A stretch of 64,000 bases of DNA from Rhizobium sp. Root274 (GTDB taxonomy: Bacteria > Pseudomonadota > Alphaproteobacteria > Rhizobiales > Rhizobiaceae): the NCBI RefSeq assembly GCF_001429245.1, contig NZ_LMJE01000008.1:124001-188000 (forward strand), written 5' to 3'. Below, piece after piece: positions 45,901 to 56,619 of this stretch. Every line of letters begins with the position of its first letter. Position 1 is the stretch's first letter. The notes beneath the pieces were generated by a model. It was not told the origin of the DNA. It searched no databases and was given only the letters and a program-made list of their open reading frames with translations. The translations under genes and the position numbers were made by a program.

Positions 45901-46584
45901 TCAGGGGACGATCTTGTAGCCACCGTTCTCGGTTACCAGAATTTCGGCGTTGGAAGGATCACGCTCGATCTTCTGGCGAAGCCGGTAGACATGGGTTTCC
46001 AAGGTGTGTGTCGTCACGCCAGAATTGTAGCCCCAAACCTCCTCCAGCAGGATGTCGCGGGTAACTACCTTTTGTCCGGCCCGGTAGAGATACCGGATGA
46101 TGGCCGATTCCTTTTCGGTCAGGCGGATCTTCTTGCCGTCCTCGGTCGTCAGCAGTTTCTGGCTCGGCTTAAAGAGATAAGGGCCAACTCCAAAGGTCGC
46201 GTCCTCACTCTGCTCGTACTGGCGTAACTGGGCGCGAATGCGGGCAAGAAGCACGGCAAACTTGAACGGCTTGGTGACATAATCGTTGGCACCGGCTTCC
46301 AGGCCGAGAATGGTATCGGAATCGGTGTCGTGGCCCGTCAGCATGATCACGGGTGACTTGAAGCCACCCTTGCGCAGCAGCTTCACCGCTTCGCGACCGT
46401 CCATGTCCGGCAGGCCGACATCCATGATCATCAGGTCAACCTGAGCGGCCTTTGCCGTCTGCATGGCCCGGGTCGCATTGCTTTCCTGGAGCAGCGAGAA
46501 CTCCTCGTAGAGCGAAAGCTGCTCGACCAGGATCTGCCTCAGATCATCGTCGTCATCCACCAGCAGAATGGTCCGCGTTGTCAT
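45901..46584 (-). CDS. OmpR/PhoB-family response regulator
   Basis: A 227-residue two-component regulator. The receiver domain has the acidic pocket DDDDD near the N-terminus, the phospho-acceptor aspartate in LMIMDVGLPDMDG (about residue 55), the threonine in MLTGHD and the lysine in DYVTKPF. The winged-helix output domain follows (RLTEKESAIIRYLYRAGQKVVTRDILLEEVWGY, THTLETHVYRLRQKIE). GGAAGG is the ribosome binding site for the ATG at 46584. No kinase gene is adjacent. It resembles the essential envelope regulators of alphaproteobacteria (CenR-like), and its divergent neighbour is an L,D-transpeptidase gene; this link is tentative. Confidence 0.88.
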   Translation of the reverse strand: MTTRTILLVDDDDDLRQILVEQLSLYEEFSLLQESNATRAMQTAKAAQVDLMIMDVGLPDMDGREAVKLLRKGGFKSPVIMLTGHDTDSDTILGLEAGANDYVTKPFKFAVLLARIRAQLRQYEQSEDATFGVGPYLFKPSQKLLTTEDGKKIRLTEKESAIIRYLYRAGQKVVTRDILLEEVWGYNSGVTTHTLETHVYRLRQKIERDPSNAEILVTENGGYKIVP

Positions 46585-46706
46585 CCGTCTTCCTTCCAGA
46601 GTGGTCCTTGCCGAAGCTTGTCGCTTCATCGAAGGCCATGTAAGCCTGGGTGGCAGGCATTGAAGTGCTATGAATACAACATTCTTCACGAACAAGGCAA
46701 AATCTC

Positions 46707-47264
46707 GTGAGCATTCGACCGCGGAGCGCAACAAAACAAGGAAAAGCGATCACGCGAATTTTGGTGCGACCGACCCCGCTCTCTCGAAGCCGTGCCATCT
46801 TGCAAGTAGGAGACCTTCGCATTCCCGCTGCGATTGGGCGCAGCGGTCGAACGAGCCGCAAGCGGGAAGGGGATGGCGCCACGCCCATTGCAAGCATGCC
46901 GCTTCGGTTCGCCTATTTCCGCAGTGACAGGAAGACACCGCTCACAACGAGGCTTCCCCTTGTGCCTATTCGGGGGACCATGCTCTGGTGTGACGCGCCC
47001 GATCATCCAAGCTACAATCGACCCGTCACCGCTCCCTTCACCGCAAGTCACGAAACGCTTAAGCGTCAGGACCGACTTTACGATGTCTGTGTGGTGATGG
47101 ATTGGAATATGCGCGTGCGCAAACGCGGCTGCGGGTCGGCGATCTTCTTTCATATTGCGCGCGAGGATTATGCACCGACGGAGGGGTGTGTAGCCATCAG
47201 CCTGCGGGACATGAAACGCCTCTTGCCGCATCTCAGGCCTAGCACGAGGCTGCAGGTTCTCTAG
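46707..47264 (+). CDS. L,D-transpeptidase (YkuD-like) catalytic domain protein
   Basis: A 185-residue protein whose C-terminal half carries the YkuD catalytic pattern, a histidine (FFHIARED) followed by the cysteine in PTEGCVAIS. Earlier conserved parts are GDGATPIASMPLRFAYFR and WCDAPDHPSYNRPV. Such enzymes cross-link peptidoglycan (3-3 bonds) or attach proteins to it. There is no clear signal peptide. The start is a GTG at 46707 with only a weak ribosome binding site, and the true start could be further downstream. Divergent from the response regulator. Confidence 0.8.
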   Translation: MSIRPRSATKQGKAITRILVRPTPLSRSRAILQVGDLRIPAAIGRSGRTSRKREGDGATPIASMPLRFAYFRSDRKTPLTTRLPLVPIRGTMLWCDAPDHPSYNRPVTAPFTASHETLKRQDRLYDVCVVMDWNMRVRKRGCGSAIFFHIAREDYAPTEGCVAISLRDMKRLLPHLRPSTRLQVL

Positions 47265-47413
47265 CGGACCGCCGGGAAATCTGGACGCTGACGTCTTCCA
47301 ATGAAGCTGGCTCTGCCTACCTATAGGGACAGCGTCGGCCCTATCTCTGCAGCCTGTCCGATCCCAGGGCGCCTGGCTTGCCGGCATCTCATCAAATTTC
47401 CGGAGCTTCTCCC

Positions 47414-48244
47414 ATGACCGATCAATCCATGATTACTCTTAACGACGGAAAGACCATCCCGCAGGTCGGGCTTGGCGTCTGGCAGACGCCGAACGATGAA
47501 GCGGCGCCAGCCGTCAAGGCGGCCCTTGACGCGGGATATCGTCACGTAGACACAGCCGCCGTCTACGAGAACGAAGAGGGGGTGGGCGAGGGGATCCGTG
47601 GATCCGGCCTCGACCGCCACGACATTTTTCTCACCACGAAGCTGTGGAACAATGATCAGGGCTATGACCAGACGCTGAAGGCCTTCGACGCCAGCCTGAA
47701 GCTGCTCGGCACCGACTATGTCGACCTTTACCTCATTCACTGGCCGTCCGCTCACCGTGGCCTATTCGTCGATACCTGGAAGGCCTTTGTCAAACTCCGG
47801 GAGGAGGGAAGGGCAAAGTCGATCGGTGTGTCCAACTTCTATCCCGAGCATATCGAGCGGATCGTGGCCGAGACGGGTGTCGTGCCTGTTCTCAACCAGA
47901 TCGAGCTGCATCCGGATTTCCAGCAGAAAGAGGCGCGTGCATTTCATCAGAAGCACAAGATCGCGACACAATCCTGGAGCCCGCTCGGCCAGGGCAAGCT
48001 GCTGAACCATCCGGAGATCGCGAAGATAGCGGACCGCACTGGCCGCACACCGGCGCAGTTGATCATCCGCTGGCATATCGACAACGGCCTGATCGTCATC
48101 CCGAAGTCGGTGACACCGTCGCGCATCGCAGAGAACTTCAACGTCTTCGATTTTAAGCTCTCTGATGACGACTTAAGCACGCTCAATGGCCTCGACGACG
48201 CAGGTGCGCGCATCGGCCCCGATCCAAAGACGGCGGCTTTCTGA
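47414..48244 (+). CDS. Aldo/keto reductase
   Basis: A 276-residue NADPH-dependent oxidoreductase. The motifs are GLGVWQTPNDEA at the N-terminus, the catalytic aspartate and tyrosine in GYRHVDTAAVYENEEGVG (near 45), LTTKLWNND with the catalytic lysine, the histidine in DLYLIHWP, and the C-terminal cofactor part IPKSVTPSRIAENFNVFDF. It resembles 2,5-diketo-D-gluconate reductases (AKR5 type); the substrate is unknown. Monocistronic. Confidence 0.92.
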   Translation: MTDQSMITLNDGKTIPQVGLGVWQTPNDEAAPAVKAALDAGYRHVDTAAVYENEEGVGEGIRGSGLDRHDIFLTTKLWNNDQGYDQTLKAFDASLKLLGTDYVDLYLIHWPSAHRGLFVDTWKAFVKLREEGRAKSIGVSNFYPEHIERIVAETGVVPVLNQIELHPDFQQKEARAFHQKHKIATQSWSPLGQGKLLNHPEIAKIADRTGRTPAQLIIRWHIDNGLIVIPKSVTPSRIAENFNVFDFKLSDDDLSTLNGLDDAGARIGPDPKTAAF

Positions 48245-48448
48245 TCGGTGGCTGGTCGATGGGCCGCTTTAAACGCGAGGCGGCCCCTCGCCGGCATTGA
48301 GCGCGTCGGACGCGTGCAGCCTAACGCCGCGCGAGAGAGACGGTGCTCCTTGCTGTGCTGTGAAGTCATCCGGTGGCAAAGGGCTGGTCCCTTGCCAGCG
48401 GGGAACAAGATGTGACACTCTGAGACGCCACAATTTTTGGAGATCTCC

Positions 48449-49246
48449 ATGCTGTTTCGCCGCGCTGTGCTCGCCGGTCTGTCCGCCCTTGCGCTTCTTC
48501 CTTGTGCCGTCCATGCCGAAACGCTGCCAAATCTCGGCGGCAAATCAGTCGTCGTCGTGACGGAGAATGCCTATCCGCCGCTGCAATTCGTCGATCCAAA
48601 GACGGGTCAGCAGATTGGCTGGGAATATGATGCGATGAACGAGATCGCCAAGCGGTTGAACTTCAAGGTGGAGTATCAGAACACCTCTTGGGACGCGATG
48701 ATCCAGGCAGTTTCGGACAATCAGTACAACATCGGCATGACCGGCATCACCATCAAGGAAGACCGGAAGGAGAAGGTCGATTTCTCCGATCCGTACATGC
48801 GTTCGCAGCAGTTGATGCTGGTGCGCGGTGACGAAAGCCGCTTCACCGATGCCAAGAGCTTTGCCGCACTCGAAAGCGGCCTCGTCGGCGCGCAGCCGGG
48901 CACGAGCCCGTTCTACACGGCCGTTTATGAAGTGCTCGACGGCAATGAGCAGAACCCGCGCATCAAGCTGTTCGAGACATTTGGCGCGACCGTCCAGGCG
49001 TTGAAGGCCGGAGACGTTGATCTGGTTCTCACCGACAGCACGGCCGGCAACGGTTACGTCGCGGCCTCGAATGGTACACTCAAGATCGTTGGTGAACCGC
49101 TTGGCACAGAGGATTTCGGCTTCATCTTCCCGAAGGGCTCCGACCTCGTGGCGCCGGTCAATGCGGCGATTGCGGCGCTGAAGGCCGATGGCACGCTGGA
49201 CGCGCTGAACAAGAAGTGGTTCCTCGACTACAAGATGGGCGAATGA
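48449..49246 (+). CDS. Amino-acid-type ABC transporter substrate-binding protein
   Basis: A 265-residue periplasmic binding protein of family 3. A signal peptide ends near AVHAET. The binding-lobe motifs are [37 protein letters not shown] and the signature [22 protein letters not shown]. The ATG at 48449 has GGAG at the right distance; an in-frame TTG at 48437 is unlikely. It precedes a permease gene by 37 nt. Polar amino acids are the usual ligands; no specific one is claimed. Confidence 0.9.
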   Translation: MLFRRAVLAGLSALALLPCAVHAETLPNLGGKSVVVVTENAYPPLQFVDPKTGQQIGWEYDAMNEIAKRLNFKVEYQNTSWDAMIQAVSDNQYNIGMTGITIKEDRKEKVDFSDPYMRSQQLMLVRGDESRFTDAKSFAALESGLVGAQPGTSPFYTAVYEVLDGNEQNPRIKLFETFGATVQALKAGDVDLVLTDSTAGNGYVAASNGTLKIVGEPLGTEDFGFIFPKGSDLVAPVNAAIAALKADGTLDALNKKWFLDYKMGE

Positions 49247-49283
49247 GCGGCTTGGCTGCCCCTGTCCGGAAGGTCAGCGGCTG

Positions 49284-50114
49284 ATGGCGTTTCAAACTTT
49301 GCCCCAGGGTGATCCGAAGGGCGACCGGCCGTGGTGGCTGGTCGCCTTCGTCGTGTTGGCAGTTGCGCTCGGTCTCGTCATCTTCTTCAGCGATCTCTAC
49401 GCTCAGGTTTTCAACACGGTAGTAAAGGGCCTCGGCGTCACTGTCTTCGTGACGCTTGTCGGGTTCCTGCTGGCGACGGCGCTCGGCCTGCTCATCGCAT
49501 TGCTCGGCATGTCGGATCACCTGATCCTTCGCCAGACCGCGCGGTTCTATGTGGAGGTTGTCAGGGGCATCCCGATCCTGGTTCTCCTGTTCTACATCGC
49601 TTTCGTCGGGGCCCCGGCTTTTGTTGCGCTGTTCAACTTGATCACCAGTCCGCTCATCCAGGCCGGTTTCTTCGAGCCCATGGTCGTGCGAGATGTTTCT
49701 CTGATGTGGCGGGCGATCATTGCCCTGATGATTGGCTATTCGGCCTTTATCGCCGAAATCTTTCGGGCAGGTATCCAGTCGATCGACAAGGGGCAGATCG
49801 AGGCCGCGAAGGCACTTGGTCTCAGCCGCAGCCAGCGTTTTCGTCTCGTGGTCTTTCCGCAGGCCATCCGGGTGATCTTCCCGCCGTTGTCGAATGATTT
49901 CGTTGCAATGGTGAAGGACTCGTCTCTGGTTTCCGTCCTCGGCGTCGCGGACATTACCCAAATGGGCAAGGTCTATGCCTCCGGCTCCTTCCGCTTCTTC
50001 GAGACCTATTCGATCGTGGCCTATGTCTATCTCGTCCTGACCATCGGGCTCTCGATCCTCCTTCGCGACTTCGAAAGACGCATGCGGCAGAGGGGCACAC
50101 GCCGCGGCGACTAG
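49284..50114 (+). CDS. Amino-acid ABC transporter permease (HisM/GlnP family)
   Basis: A 276-residue inner-membrane permease with a long hydrophobic N-terminal part. It contains LLIALLGMSDHLILRQTARFYVEVVRGIPILVLLFYIAF near residues 70-110 and the EAA loop DKGQIEAAKALGLSRSQRFRLVVFPQAIRVIFPP near 165-200. It pairs with the binding protein upstream. No ATP-binding gene follows, so an ATPase encoded elsewhere must be shared. Confidence 0.9.
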   Translation: MAFQTLPQGDPKGDRPWWLVAFVVLAVALGLVIFFSDLYAQVFNTVVKGLGVTVFVTLVGFLLATALGLLIALLGMSDHLILRQTARFYVEVVRGIPILVLLFYIAFVGAPAFVALFNLITSPLIQAGFFEPMVVRDVSLMWRAIIALMIGYSAFIAEIFRAGIQSIDKGQIEAAKALGLSRSQRFRLVVFPQAIRVIFPPLSNDFVAMVKDSSLVSVLGVADITQMGKVYASGSFRFFETYSIVAYVYLVLTIGLSILLRDFERRMRQRGTRRGD

Positions 50115-50174
50115 CGCGATCGTTTGATCTGAATCGAATTGCCGTTTTCGACGAGAAATGGTAAGAGGCGCGCC

Positions 50175-50291
50175 ATGGGATCGAAATTCGGATGTCTCGG
50201 AAACCAGTTTATCGTGCTGCAGGACCATAAGCGTCTGCCGGCACGTTTCTTTGCGCGCGTTTCCGGCGCACTCGCCAGCCTTCGAGGCTGA
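50175..50291 (+). CDS. Candidate 38-residue leader ORF upstream of leuC
   Basis: ATG at 50175 (AAGAGG nearby) to TGA at 50291, 85 nt before leuC. The peptide is basic ([20 protein letters not shown]...) with five leucines but no leucine run, so a classical leucine attenuator is not supported. It may be chance. Confidence 0.15.
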   Translation: MGSKFGCLGNQFIVLQDHKRLPARFFARVSGALASLRG

Positions 50292-50376
50292 TTGCGATCC
50301 GCCGCGACCGCGGCATCGACCTAACTTTCCAAAATTGAAGTTTTCCCCTTTTCCTCAGTCTGGATGGAACGCACCC

Positions 50377-51786
<1,410 letters not shown>

Positions 51787-51808
51787 GCCAGCATAGTCTC
51801 CCGCATTT

Positions 51809-51845
51809 AAACCGCCCGCTTCATGCGGGCGGTTTCTTTTTCGCG
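51809..51845 (+). terminator. Rho-independent terminator of leuC
   Basis: AACCGCCCGC (51810-51819) and GCGGGCGGTT form a stem around TTCAT, followed by TCTTTTTCG. It begins 23 nt after the leuC stop. Confidence 0.88.
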
Positions 51846-51947
51846 TGGATCGCCGCTCTGGATTGCAACGGCGAGGGAAGGCGCTATCGTTGCGCAGTCA
51901 TAAAACTGTCATATAGCGGCTCCGGATTCCCCAATGTCATTACCCCC

Positions 51948-52808
51948 ATGCCTGTTCTCCTTCCGCGGGTTGCGGTCGTGAGTACCGTGGCCGTCTGTCT
52001 CGCCCTTGTTGCGGCGATCCTTCATGCAAGCTGGAATGCCTTCCTTAGAACAGGTGCCGACCGCTTATGGTCGATCACCATCATGAGTCTGGCGGGAAGT
52101 ATCATCACTCTGCCGTTTCTCTTCATGCTGCCGATCCCGGCTCCTGCAGCCTGGCCCTATATCCTGCTCTCGGCTTGCCTCCAGGTCGGCTACAGTCTGT
52201 TTCTGGTCGCCGCGTATCGTCATGGTGAACTCGGGCAGGTCTATCCGATCGTGCGCGGCACGGTACCACTGCTGGTGACCCTGGGGGGCTTCCTGTTCTT
52301 TGGTGAGATACTGGGACCGTTTCAGACGCTCGGCGTCATCATGATCGCCGCCGGGATCATGAGCTTGTCTCTCGGCAAGACGCGGGCTGCGACCTCGTCC
52401 ATCCTATTCGCGCTCACAACCGGTCTGATCATTGCCTGCTATTCCACCGTGGATTCACGCGGTGTGAAGCTCGTCGCGCAGCCTGTCTCCTACGCGCTTT
52501 GGGTCCTCTTCCTGTTCGGGATCATGATCACGCTTGCCTTTGTCGTCACGAGACGCGGTCTCAAGATCGACTTGCGTGCCTCCACGACCTGGAAGGCAGC
52601 CGGTGGCGGTGTCGTCGCTATGCTGGCCTATGGATTGGTTGTCGTCGCCTATGCCTATGCGCCGGCCGGCCTTGTTACGGCTGTTCGCGAGACGAGCGTC
52701 GTCTTTGCCGTCCTGATCGGCGCGCTCGTCCTCGGCGAGCCTTTGACGCTCCGCCGACTGCTGGCTTGCCTGATCGTGGCCGGTGGAGCCATCAGTGTCA
52801 GCCTCTGA
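51948..52808 (+). CDS. DMT-superfamily (EamA-like) transporter
   Basis: A 286-residue protein with about ten hydrophobic segments in two homologous halves. The N-terminal half contains LVAAILHASWNAFLRTGADRLWS and GELGQVYPIVRGTVPLLVTLGGFLFFGE; the second repeats the pattern at AYAPAGLVTAVRETSVVFAVLIGALVLGEP. Members export or import metabolites; the substrate is unknown. A GTG at 51978 (before STVAVCLALVAA) is an alternative start. Terminator shared with rplS follows. Confidence 0.86.
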   Translation: MPVLLPRVAVVSTVAVCLALVAAILHASWNAFLRTGADRLWSITIMSLAGSIITLPFLFMLPIPAPAAWPYILLSACLQVGYSLFLVAAYRHGELGQVYPIVRGTVPLLVTLGGFLFFGEILGPFQTLGVIMIAAGIMSLSLGKTRAATSSILFALTTGLIIACYSTVDSRGVKLVAQPVSYALWVLFLFGIMITLAFVVTRRGLKIDLRASTTWKAAGGGVVAMLAYGLVVVAYAYAPAGLVTAVRETSVVFAVLIGALVLGEPLTLRRLLACLIVAGGAISVSL

Positions 52809-52842
52809 GGTCCCCACTGAAAATCTGATTCCCTGCATAAAC

Positions 52843-52876
52843 GCAAAAGGCCCGGACTGAGCCGGGCCTTCGCGAA
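52843..52876. terminator. Bidirectional terminator between the DMT transporter gene and rplS
   Basis: AAGGCCCGG (52847-52855) and CCGGGCCTT (52862-52870) form a 9-bp stem with a 6-nt loop; A-rich to the left and CGCG to the right. On the minus strand the T residues follow, so it serves rplS best. Confidence 0.8.
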
Positions 52877-52912
52877 TGGGATAGAGGGGCGGAGGAACCG
52901 CCCCAGATCAGC

Positions 52913-53449
52913 TTATTCAGCCGAGGTTTCTGCTGCTGCAGCGGCTTCAGCGGCAGCGGCCTTTTCGGCGGCTTCAGCTGCTGCCTTTTCGGCGGCCAGA
53001 GCCTGTGCTGCTGCGACCTTTTCAGCTTCCAGACGTGCCTTTTCTTCGGCAACAGCGGCGCGCTCGGCGTCGTTCAGCTTGCGGGCGCGGGTGCCGGTGT
53101 TCTCGACGATACGAGCCGACTTGCCGCGACGATCGCGCAGGTAGTAGAGCTTGGCACGACGGACCTTACCGCGACGAACGATTTCGACGCCTTCCACCAG
53201 CGGCGAGTAGACCGGGAATACGCGCTCGACGCCTTCGCCGTAGGAGATCTTGCGAACCGTGAAGCTCTCGTTGATGCCAGCGCCCGAACGAGCGATGCAA
53301 ACGCCTTCATAGGCCTGCACGCGGGTACGGTTGCCTTCCTTAACGGTGACGTTAACGCGGAGCGTGTCGCCCGGGGAGAAATCCGGAAGCTTGCGCTTGG
53401 CTTCGATCTTGGCGGCCTGTTCGGCTTCCAGCTGCTGAATGATGTTCAT
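52913..53449 (-). CDS. rplS: 50S ribosomal protein L19, with long Ala/Glu-rich tail
   Basis: A 178-residue L19. Residues 1-115 match the family: [85 protein letters not shown]. Residues about 118-178 are low-complexity ([16 protein letters not shown]..., ending AAAETSAE) and probably one long helix. E. coli L19 has 115 residues, so this is an added tail; such tails are seen in rhizobial L19. The start at 53449 has AGGT upstream. Confidence 0.95.
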   Translation of the reverse strand: MNIIQQLEAEQAAKIEAKRKLPDFSPGDTLRVNVTVKEGNRTRVQAYEGVCIARSGAGINESFTVRKISYGEGVERVFPVYSPLVEGVEIVRRGKVRRAKLYYLRDRRGKSARIVENTGTRARKLNDAERAAVAEEKARLEAEKVAAAQALAAEKAAAEAAEKAAAAEAAAAAETSAE

Positions 53450-53719
53450 GTCTAACCTCAATTTCTTCTGAAACAGCCAGAGCGCTCAACGATCATCCTT
53501 TGGACATGCCTTGGGATCTTGCCTCGAAAGGCGGGAGCGGATACGCGGTTCTTTGTTTTGGCAGACGGGCTTTTGCCCATGTCCGAGGGCGCCATTACAC
53601 CATGGCGGGCCGCTTGTCACCCCTGGTCACGCAATTTCTCTTGCTGCATAGGGCGTTGCGCCCTTGCTGGGCAAGGCTTCCGTCCGTAAGACTGCCTTGA
53701 TGTTGGAGACACAGCCTGC

Positions 53720-54466
53720 ATGTCCATTGCCCTCATTGCCATTCTGTTCGTCGCCGGGTTCTTGTCCGGTGCTGTCAACGCGATCGCAGGGGGTGGAACG
53801 TTTCTGACTTTCGGTGCCCTCACCTTGGCCGGACTGCCGCCAATCTCAGCCAATGCAACTTCGTCGGTCATCCAGTTTCCCGGCTACATTACCTCGACTT
53901 TGGCCTATAGGCGCGAGTTCAAGACCATGTGGCGCGGTGCTGTCCTCCTCGCCATTGTTTCGGTCATAGGTGCTGTCTGCGGCTCCCTCTTCCTCATTTC
54001 GCTGTCAAATCCGGCATTCCGTTCGATGGTGCCCTGGCTTCTGCTCGGCGCGACTGCGGTCTTCGCAGCCGGGCCGAAGCTGCGGCCGAAAACACAGGGG
54101 GAAAGCCATGCGTCAAGCCCGCTGGGGCTGGGTCTTCAGGGCATCACATCCTTTTACGGCGGATTTTTCGGAGCAGGTATGGGCATCATGATGCTGGCAT
54201 CGCTAGGGCTTGCCAGCGGTGGCGACTATCATCGGCTGAATGCTTTGAAGAACTTCCTGTCGATTGTCATTGCCGCCGTCGCCATCGTCATCTTTGCCAG
54301 CGCCGGTGCGCTGTCATGGCTGCATGCCATCATCATGATTCCGGCCGTGGCAGTGGGCGGTTATGCTGGCGTGGCCGTGGCCAAGAAGGTGCCGCAGGCC
54401 GTGCTGCGTTGGATAGTGGTGGCAGCTGGTCTCGGGCTCGCCGCCTATTACTTCTTTACCGGCTGA
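53720..54466 (+). CDS. TauE/SafE-family sulfite/anion exporter-like membrane protein
   Basis: A 248-residue membrane protein with about eight hydrophobic segments. The family pattern is seen in [50 protein letters not shown] at the N-terminus, and again in [29 protein letters not shown] in the second half. Members export sulfite, sulfoacetate or similar anions; the substrate here is unknown. It lies on the plus strand between trmD and rplS, and its 3' end overlaps the trmD 3' end by 19 nt. Confidence 0.87.
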   Translation: MSIALIAILFVAGFLSGAVNAIAGGGTFLTFGALTLAGLPPISANATSSVIQFPGYITSTLAYRREFKTMWRGAVLLAIVSVIGAVCGSLFLISLSNPAFRSMVPWLLLGATAVFAAGPKLRPKTQGESHASSPLGLGLQGITSFYGGFFGAGMGIMMLASLGLASGGDYHRLNALKNFLSIVIAAVAIVIFASAGALSWLHAIIMIPAVAVGGYAGVAVAKKVPQAVLRWIVVAAGLGLAAYYFFTG

Positions 54467-55140
54467 ACCGGCAAAAGATCGGGACGCCTTTCACGCGTCA
54501 GGACAACTGCCTGTTCATGGCGCCACTTCTGGATGGCCGCATGATTTCCCGACGTAAGGACTTGCGGGATCTCCCTGCCCTCGAAGATTTGGGGCCGGGT
54601 GTATTGCGGGTGTTCCAGCAATCCGCCCTCGAAGCTCTCATGCACCCCCGAAAGCTGGTTACCCATCACGCCGGGGAGGATGCGCACGACGGCATCGAGC
54701 AGGGTCAGGGCCGCAGGTTCACCTCCGGAAAGGATATAATCGCCGATCGACACCTCTTCCAACTGGCGTGCATCGATGACCCGCTGATCGACACCTTCAA
54801 AACGGCCACAGACGATGACCACGCCCTCGCCAGCGCCCAGGGCGCGGACACGTTCTTGCGTGAGCGGACGGCCGCGCGGGCTCATCAGCAGGCGGGGTCT
54901 TCCATCGTCTGCTATGGAATCGATCGCGCGCGCCAGGACGTCCGGCTTCAACACCATACCGGCACCACCGCCTGACGGTGTGTCGTCGACGCTGCGATGC
55001 TTGTCCTCGGCAAAGTCACGGATCTGGACGGCCTCAATGGACCAGTCGCCGCGCTCAAGCGCGCGGCCTGCCAGCGCATGACCCAGATGACCGGGGAACA
55101 TATCCGGATAAAGCGTCAGGATCGAAGCTTTGAAGCCCAT
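54448..55140 (-). CDS. trmD: tRNA (guanine-N1-)-methyltransferase TrmD
   Basis: A 230-residue SPOUT enzyme that methylates G37 of tRNAs. Family motifs are [22 protein letters not shown], the knot region [45 protein letters not shown], and [28 protein letters not shown], the S-adenosylmethionine-binding trefoil. The start MGFKAS at 55140 lies 4 nt after the rimM stop, so both are in one transcript. Confidence 0.95.
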   Translation of the reverse strand: MGFKASILTLYPDMFPGHLGHALAGRALERGDWSIEAVQIRDFAEDKHRSVDDTPSGGGAGMVLKPDVLARAIDSIADDGRPRLLMSPRGRPLTQERVRALGAGEGVVIVCGRFEGVDQRVIDARQLEEVSIGDYILSGGEPAALTLLDAVVRILPGVMGNQLSGVHESFEGGLLEHPQYTRPQIFEGREIPQVLTSGNHAAIQKWRHEQAVVLTRERRPDLLPVQPVKK

Positions 55141-55144
55141 GGGG

Positions 55145-55723
55145 TCAGCGACGCCCGTTCGGGCGCGGCATTCCTCCACTGGAGCCATAGGGCTTCTCCT
55201 CGCCATCGTCTTTCAGGCCAGCTGCGACGGGATCGACCAGCAGACGTCCGCCTTCGAGATCGATTTCCAGGACAGCCGCTTCGGAGAAGGGAATAAGAAC
55301 CGGACGCTTGCCCGGACCCTTCAACTCCAGAAGGTCACCGGCACCAAAATCATAAACCGCAGTGACTGCGCCGTAATGGTTGTTCTCGGCGTCATAAACT
55401 TGAAGGCCCTCCAAGTCGGCATAGTAAAACTCGTCATCGTCGAGATCCTCGTCGGGCAACGCGTCCCTGTTGACGAAGAGTTCGGTGCCGTTCAGCGCTT
55501 CTGCCGCGTTGCGGTCGTTGATGCCGCGGAAACGGACGATGGCTACCGTCTTGCCGTCGCGGATGTCGAGGATCTCGAACTTGCGGCCGTCGGCGCTGTA
55601 GAGCACGCCGTAATCGGCCAATCCGAGCTGATCTTCTGTGAACGTCTTCACCCGCACTTCGCCGCGCAGGCCCTGGGCGGCGCCGATGACGGCCATCAGT
55701 ATTGGATTTTCCAGCGTGCTCAT
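55145..55723 (-). CDS. rimM: Ribosome maturation factor RimM
   Basis: A 192-residue 30S assembly factor. The N-terminal domain has [24 protein letters not shown] and the PRC-barrel domain [36 protein letters not shown]. Residue tail after about 155 is acidic then Gly/Pro-rich. A strong hairpin terminator lies between rpsP and this gene, so rimM-trmD may have its own promoter or depend on readthrough. Confidence 0.94.
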   Translation of the reverse strand: MSTLENPILMAVIGAAQGLRGEVRVKTFTEDQLGLADYGVLYSADGRKFEILDIRDGKTVAIVRFRGINDRNAAEALNGTELFVNRDALPDEDLDDDEFYYADLEGLQVYDAENNHYGAVTAVYDFGAGDLLELKGPGKRPVLIPFSEAAVLEIDLEGGRLLVDPVAAGLKDDGEEKPYGSSGGMPRPNGRR

Positions 55724-55787
55724 GGCGATATGCAGTCCTGAAACTTGTTCTCGTCGCTTCACTCTTTTAGGCGGAACCAACGGCAAA

Positions 55788-55826
55788 GAAAACGCAAAAA
55801 CGGGCGGTGGGAGACCCACCGCCCGC
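55788..55826 (-). terminator. Rho-independent terminator after rpsP
   Basis: CGGGCGGTGGG (55801-55811) and CCCACCGCCCG form an 11-bp stem with a short loop. On the minus strand it is followed by TTTTTGCGTTTTC. It lies 20 nt after the rpsP stop and 65 nt before the rimM start. Confidence 0.88.
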
Positions 55827-55846
55827 CTGCAACGATCGAAGATCGC

Positions 55847-56221
55847 TTATTCCGCGGCGGCTTCTGCAGCAGCGGCAGCGGCGTCTGCTGCCTTCTGTGC
55901 CTTCTCGGCAGCGCGTTCCTGAGCCTTCTTGCCCGGCTTTGCCTTGTCCGGGTTGCTGCGAACAGCGCGCTCGGCGATACCGGCTTCAGCGAGGAAGCGC
56001 AGGACGCGGTCGGTCGGCTGGGCGCCCTTGGCGAGCCATTCCTTGATAAGGTCGGCATTCAGTTCAACGCGCTTTTCGTTGTCCTTGCCGAGCATCGGGT
56101 TCCAGGAACCAACCTTCTCCAGGAAGCGGCCGTCGCGCGGCGCGCGGGCGTCGGCAACAACGATCTGGTAGTAAGGGCGCTTCTTGGAACCACCACGGGC
56201 GAGACGAATCTTGAGGGACAT
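55847..56221 (-). CDS. rpsP: 30S ribosomal protein S16, with Ala-rich tail
   Basis: A 124-residue S16. The first 80 residues are family-typical: [42 protein letters not shown] and [19 protein letters not shown]. The last 40 residues are basic then Ala-rich ([20 protein letters not shown]..., ending EAAAE). E. coli S16 has 82 residues, so this is an extension like that of L19 in the same window. The gene is in the minus-strand order ffh, chorismate mutase, rpsP. Confidence 0.95.
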   Translation of the reverse strand: MSLKIRLARGGSKKRPYYQIVVADARAPRDGRFLEKVGSWNPMLGKDNEKRVELNADLIKEWLAKGAQPTDRVLRFLAEAGIAERAVRSNPDKAKPGKKAQERAAEKAQKAADAAAAAAEAAAE

Positions 56222-56287
56222 GCAGTTAACTCCTTGGTTTGTCATAAGGGCTGCCGAAGCTTGCCCCTTTTCTTGTTGAGGCCGCCG

Positions 56288-56608
56288 TCAGGCGGTCTTT
56301 TCGGTTGCACCGCCATGTTCGGCGGCAATGGCTTCATGATGCCGGATGACTTCGGTGATGATGAAGTTCAGGAACTTCTCGGCGAAATCCGGGTCCAGAT
56401 GCGCATCCTGTGCCAGGCGGCGCAGGCGGGCGATCTGGTATTCTTCGCGCGCCGGGTCAGCCGGCGGCAAATCGTAGGTGGCTTTCAGAACGCCGACCGC
56501 CTTGGTGCAGCGGAAACGTTCGGCCAGCATGTGAACCAGCGCCGCGTCGATGTTGTCGATCGACTGGCGATAGCCGGAGAGTTGTTCCTTGACGGTAGGA
56601 TCGATCAT
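56288..56608 (-). CDS. Chorismate mutase, AroQ type, stand-alone
   Basis: A 106-residue helical protein. It matches the AroQ class: YRQSIDNIDAALVHMLAERFRCTKAVGVLK at the N-terminus and the basic active-site region AREEYQIARLRRLAQDAHLDPDFAEKFLNFIITEVIRHHE. It converts chorismate to prephenate for phenylalanine and tyrosine. The location between ffh and rpsP is a peculiarity shared by related rhizobia (from memory). No prephenate dehydratase domain is attached. Confidence 0.9.
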   Translation of the reverse strand: MIDPTVKEQLSGYRQSIDNIDAALVHMLAERFRCTKAVGVLKATYDLPPADPAREEYQIARLRRLAQDAHLDPDFAEKFLNFIITEVIRHHEAIAAEHGGATEKTA

Positions 56609-56619
56609 CAGAGCTCTCC

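Noticed and set aside
50175..50291. Classical leucine attenuator peptide before leuC
   Set aside because: The short ORF has no run of leucine codons and no terminator/antiterminator pair was found between it and leuC.
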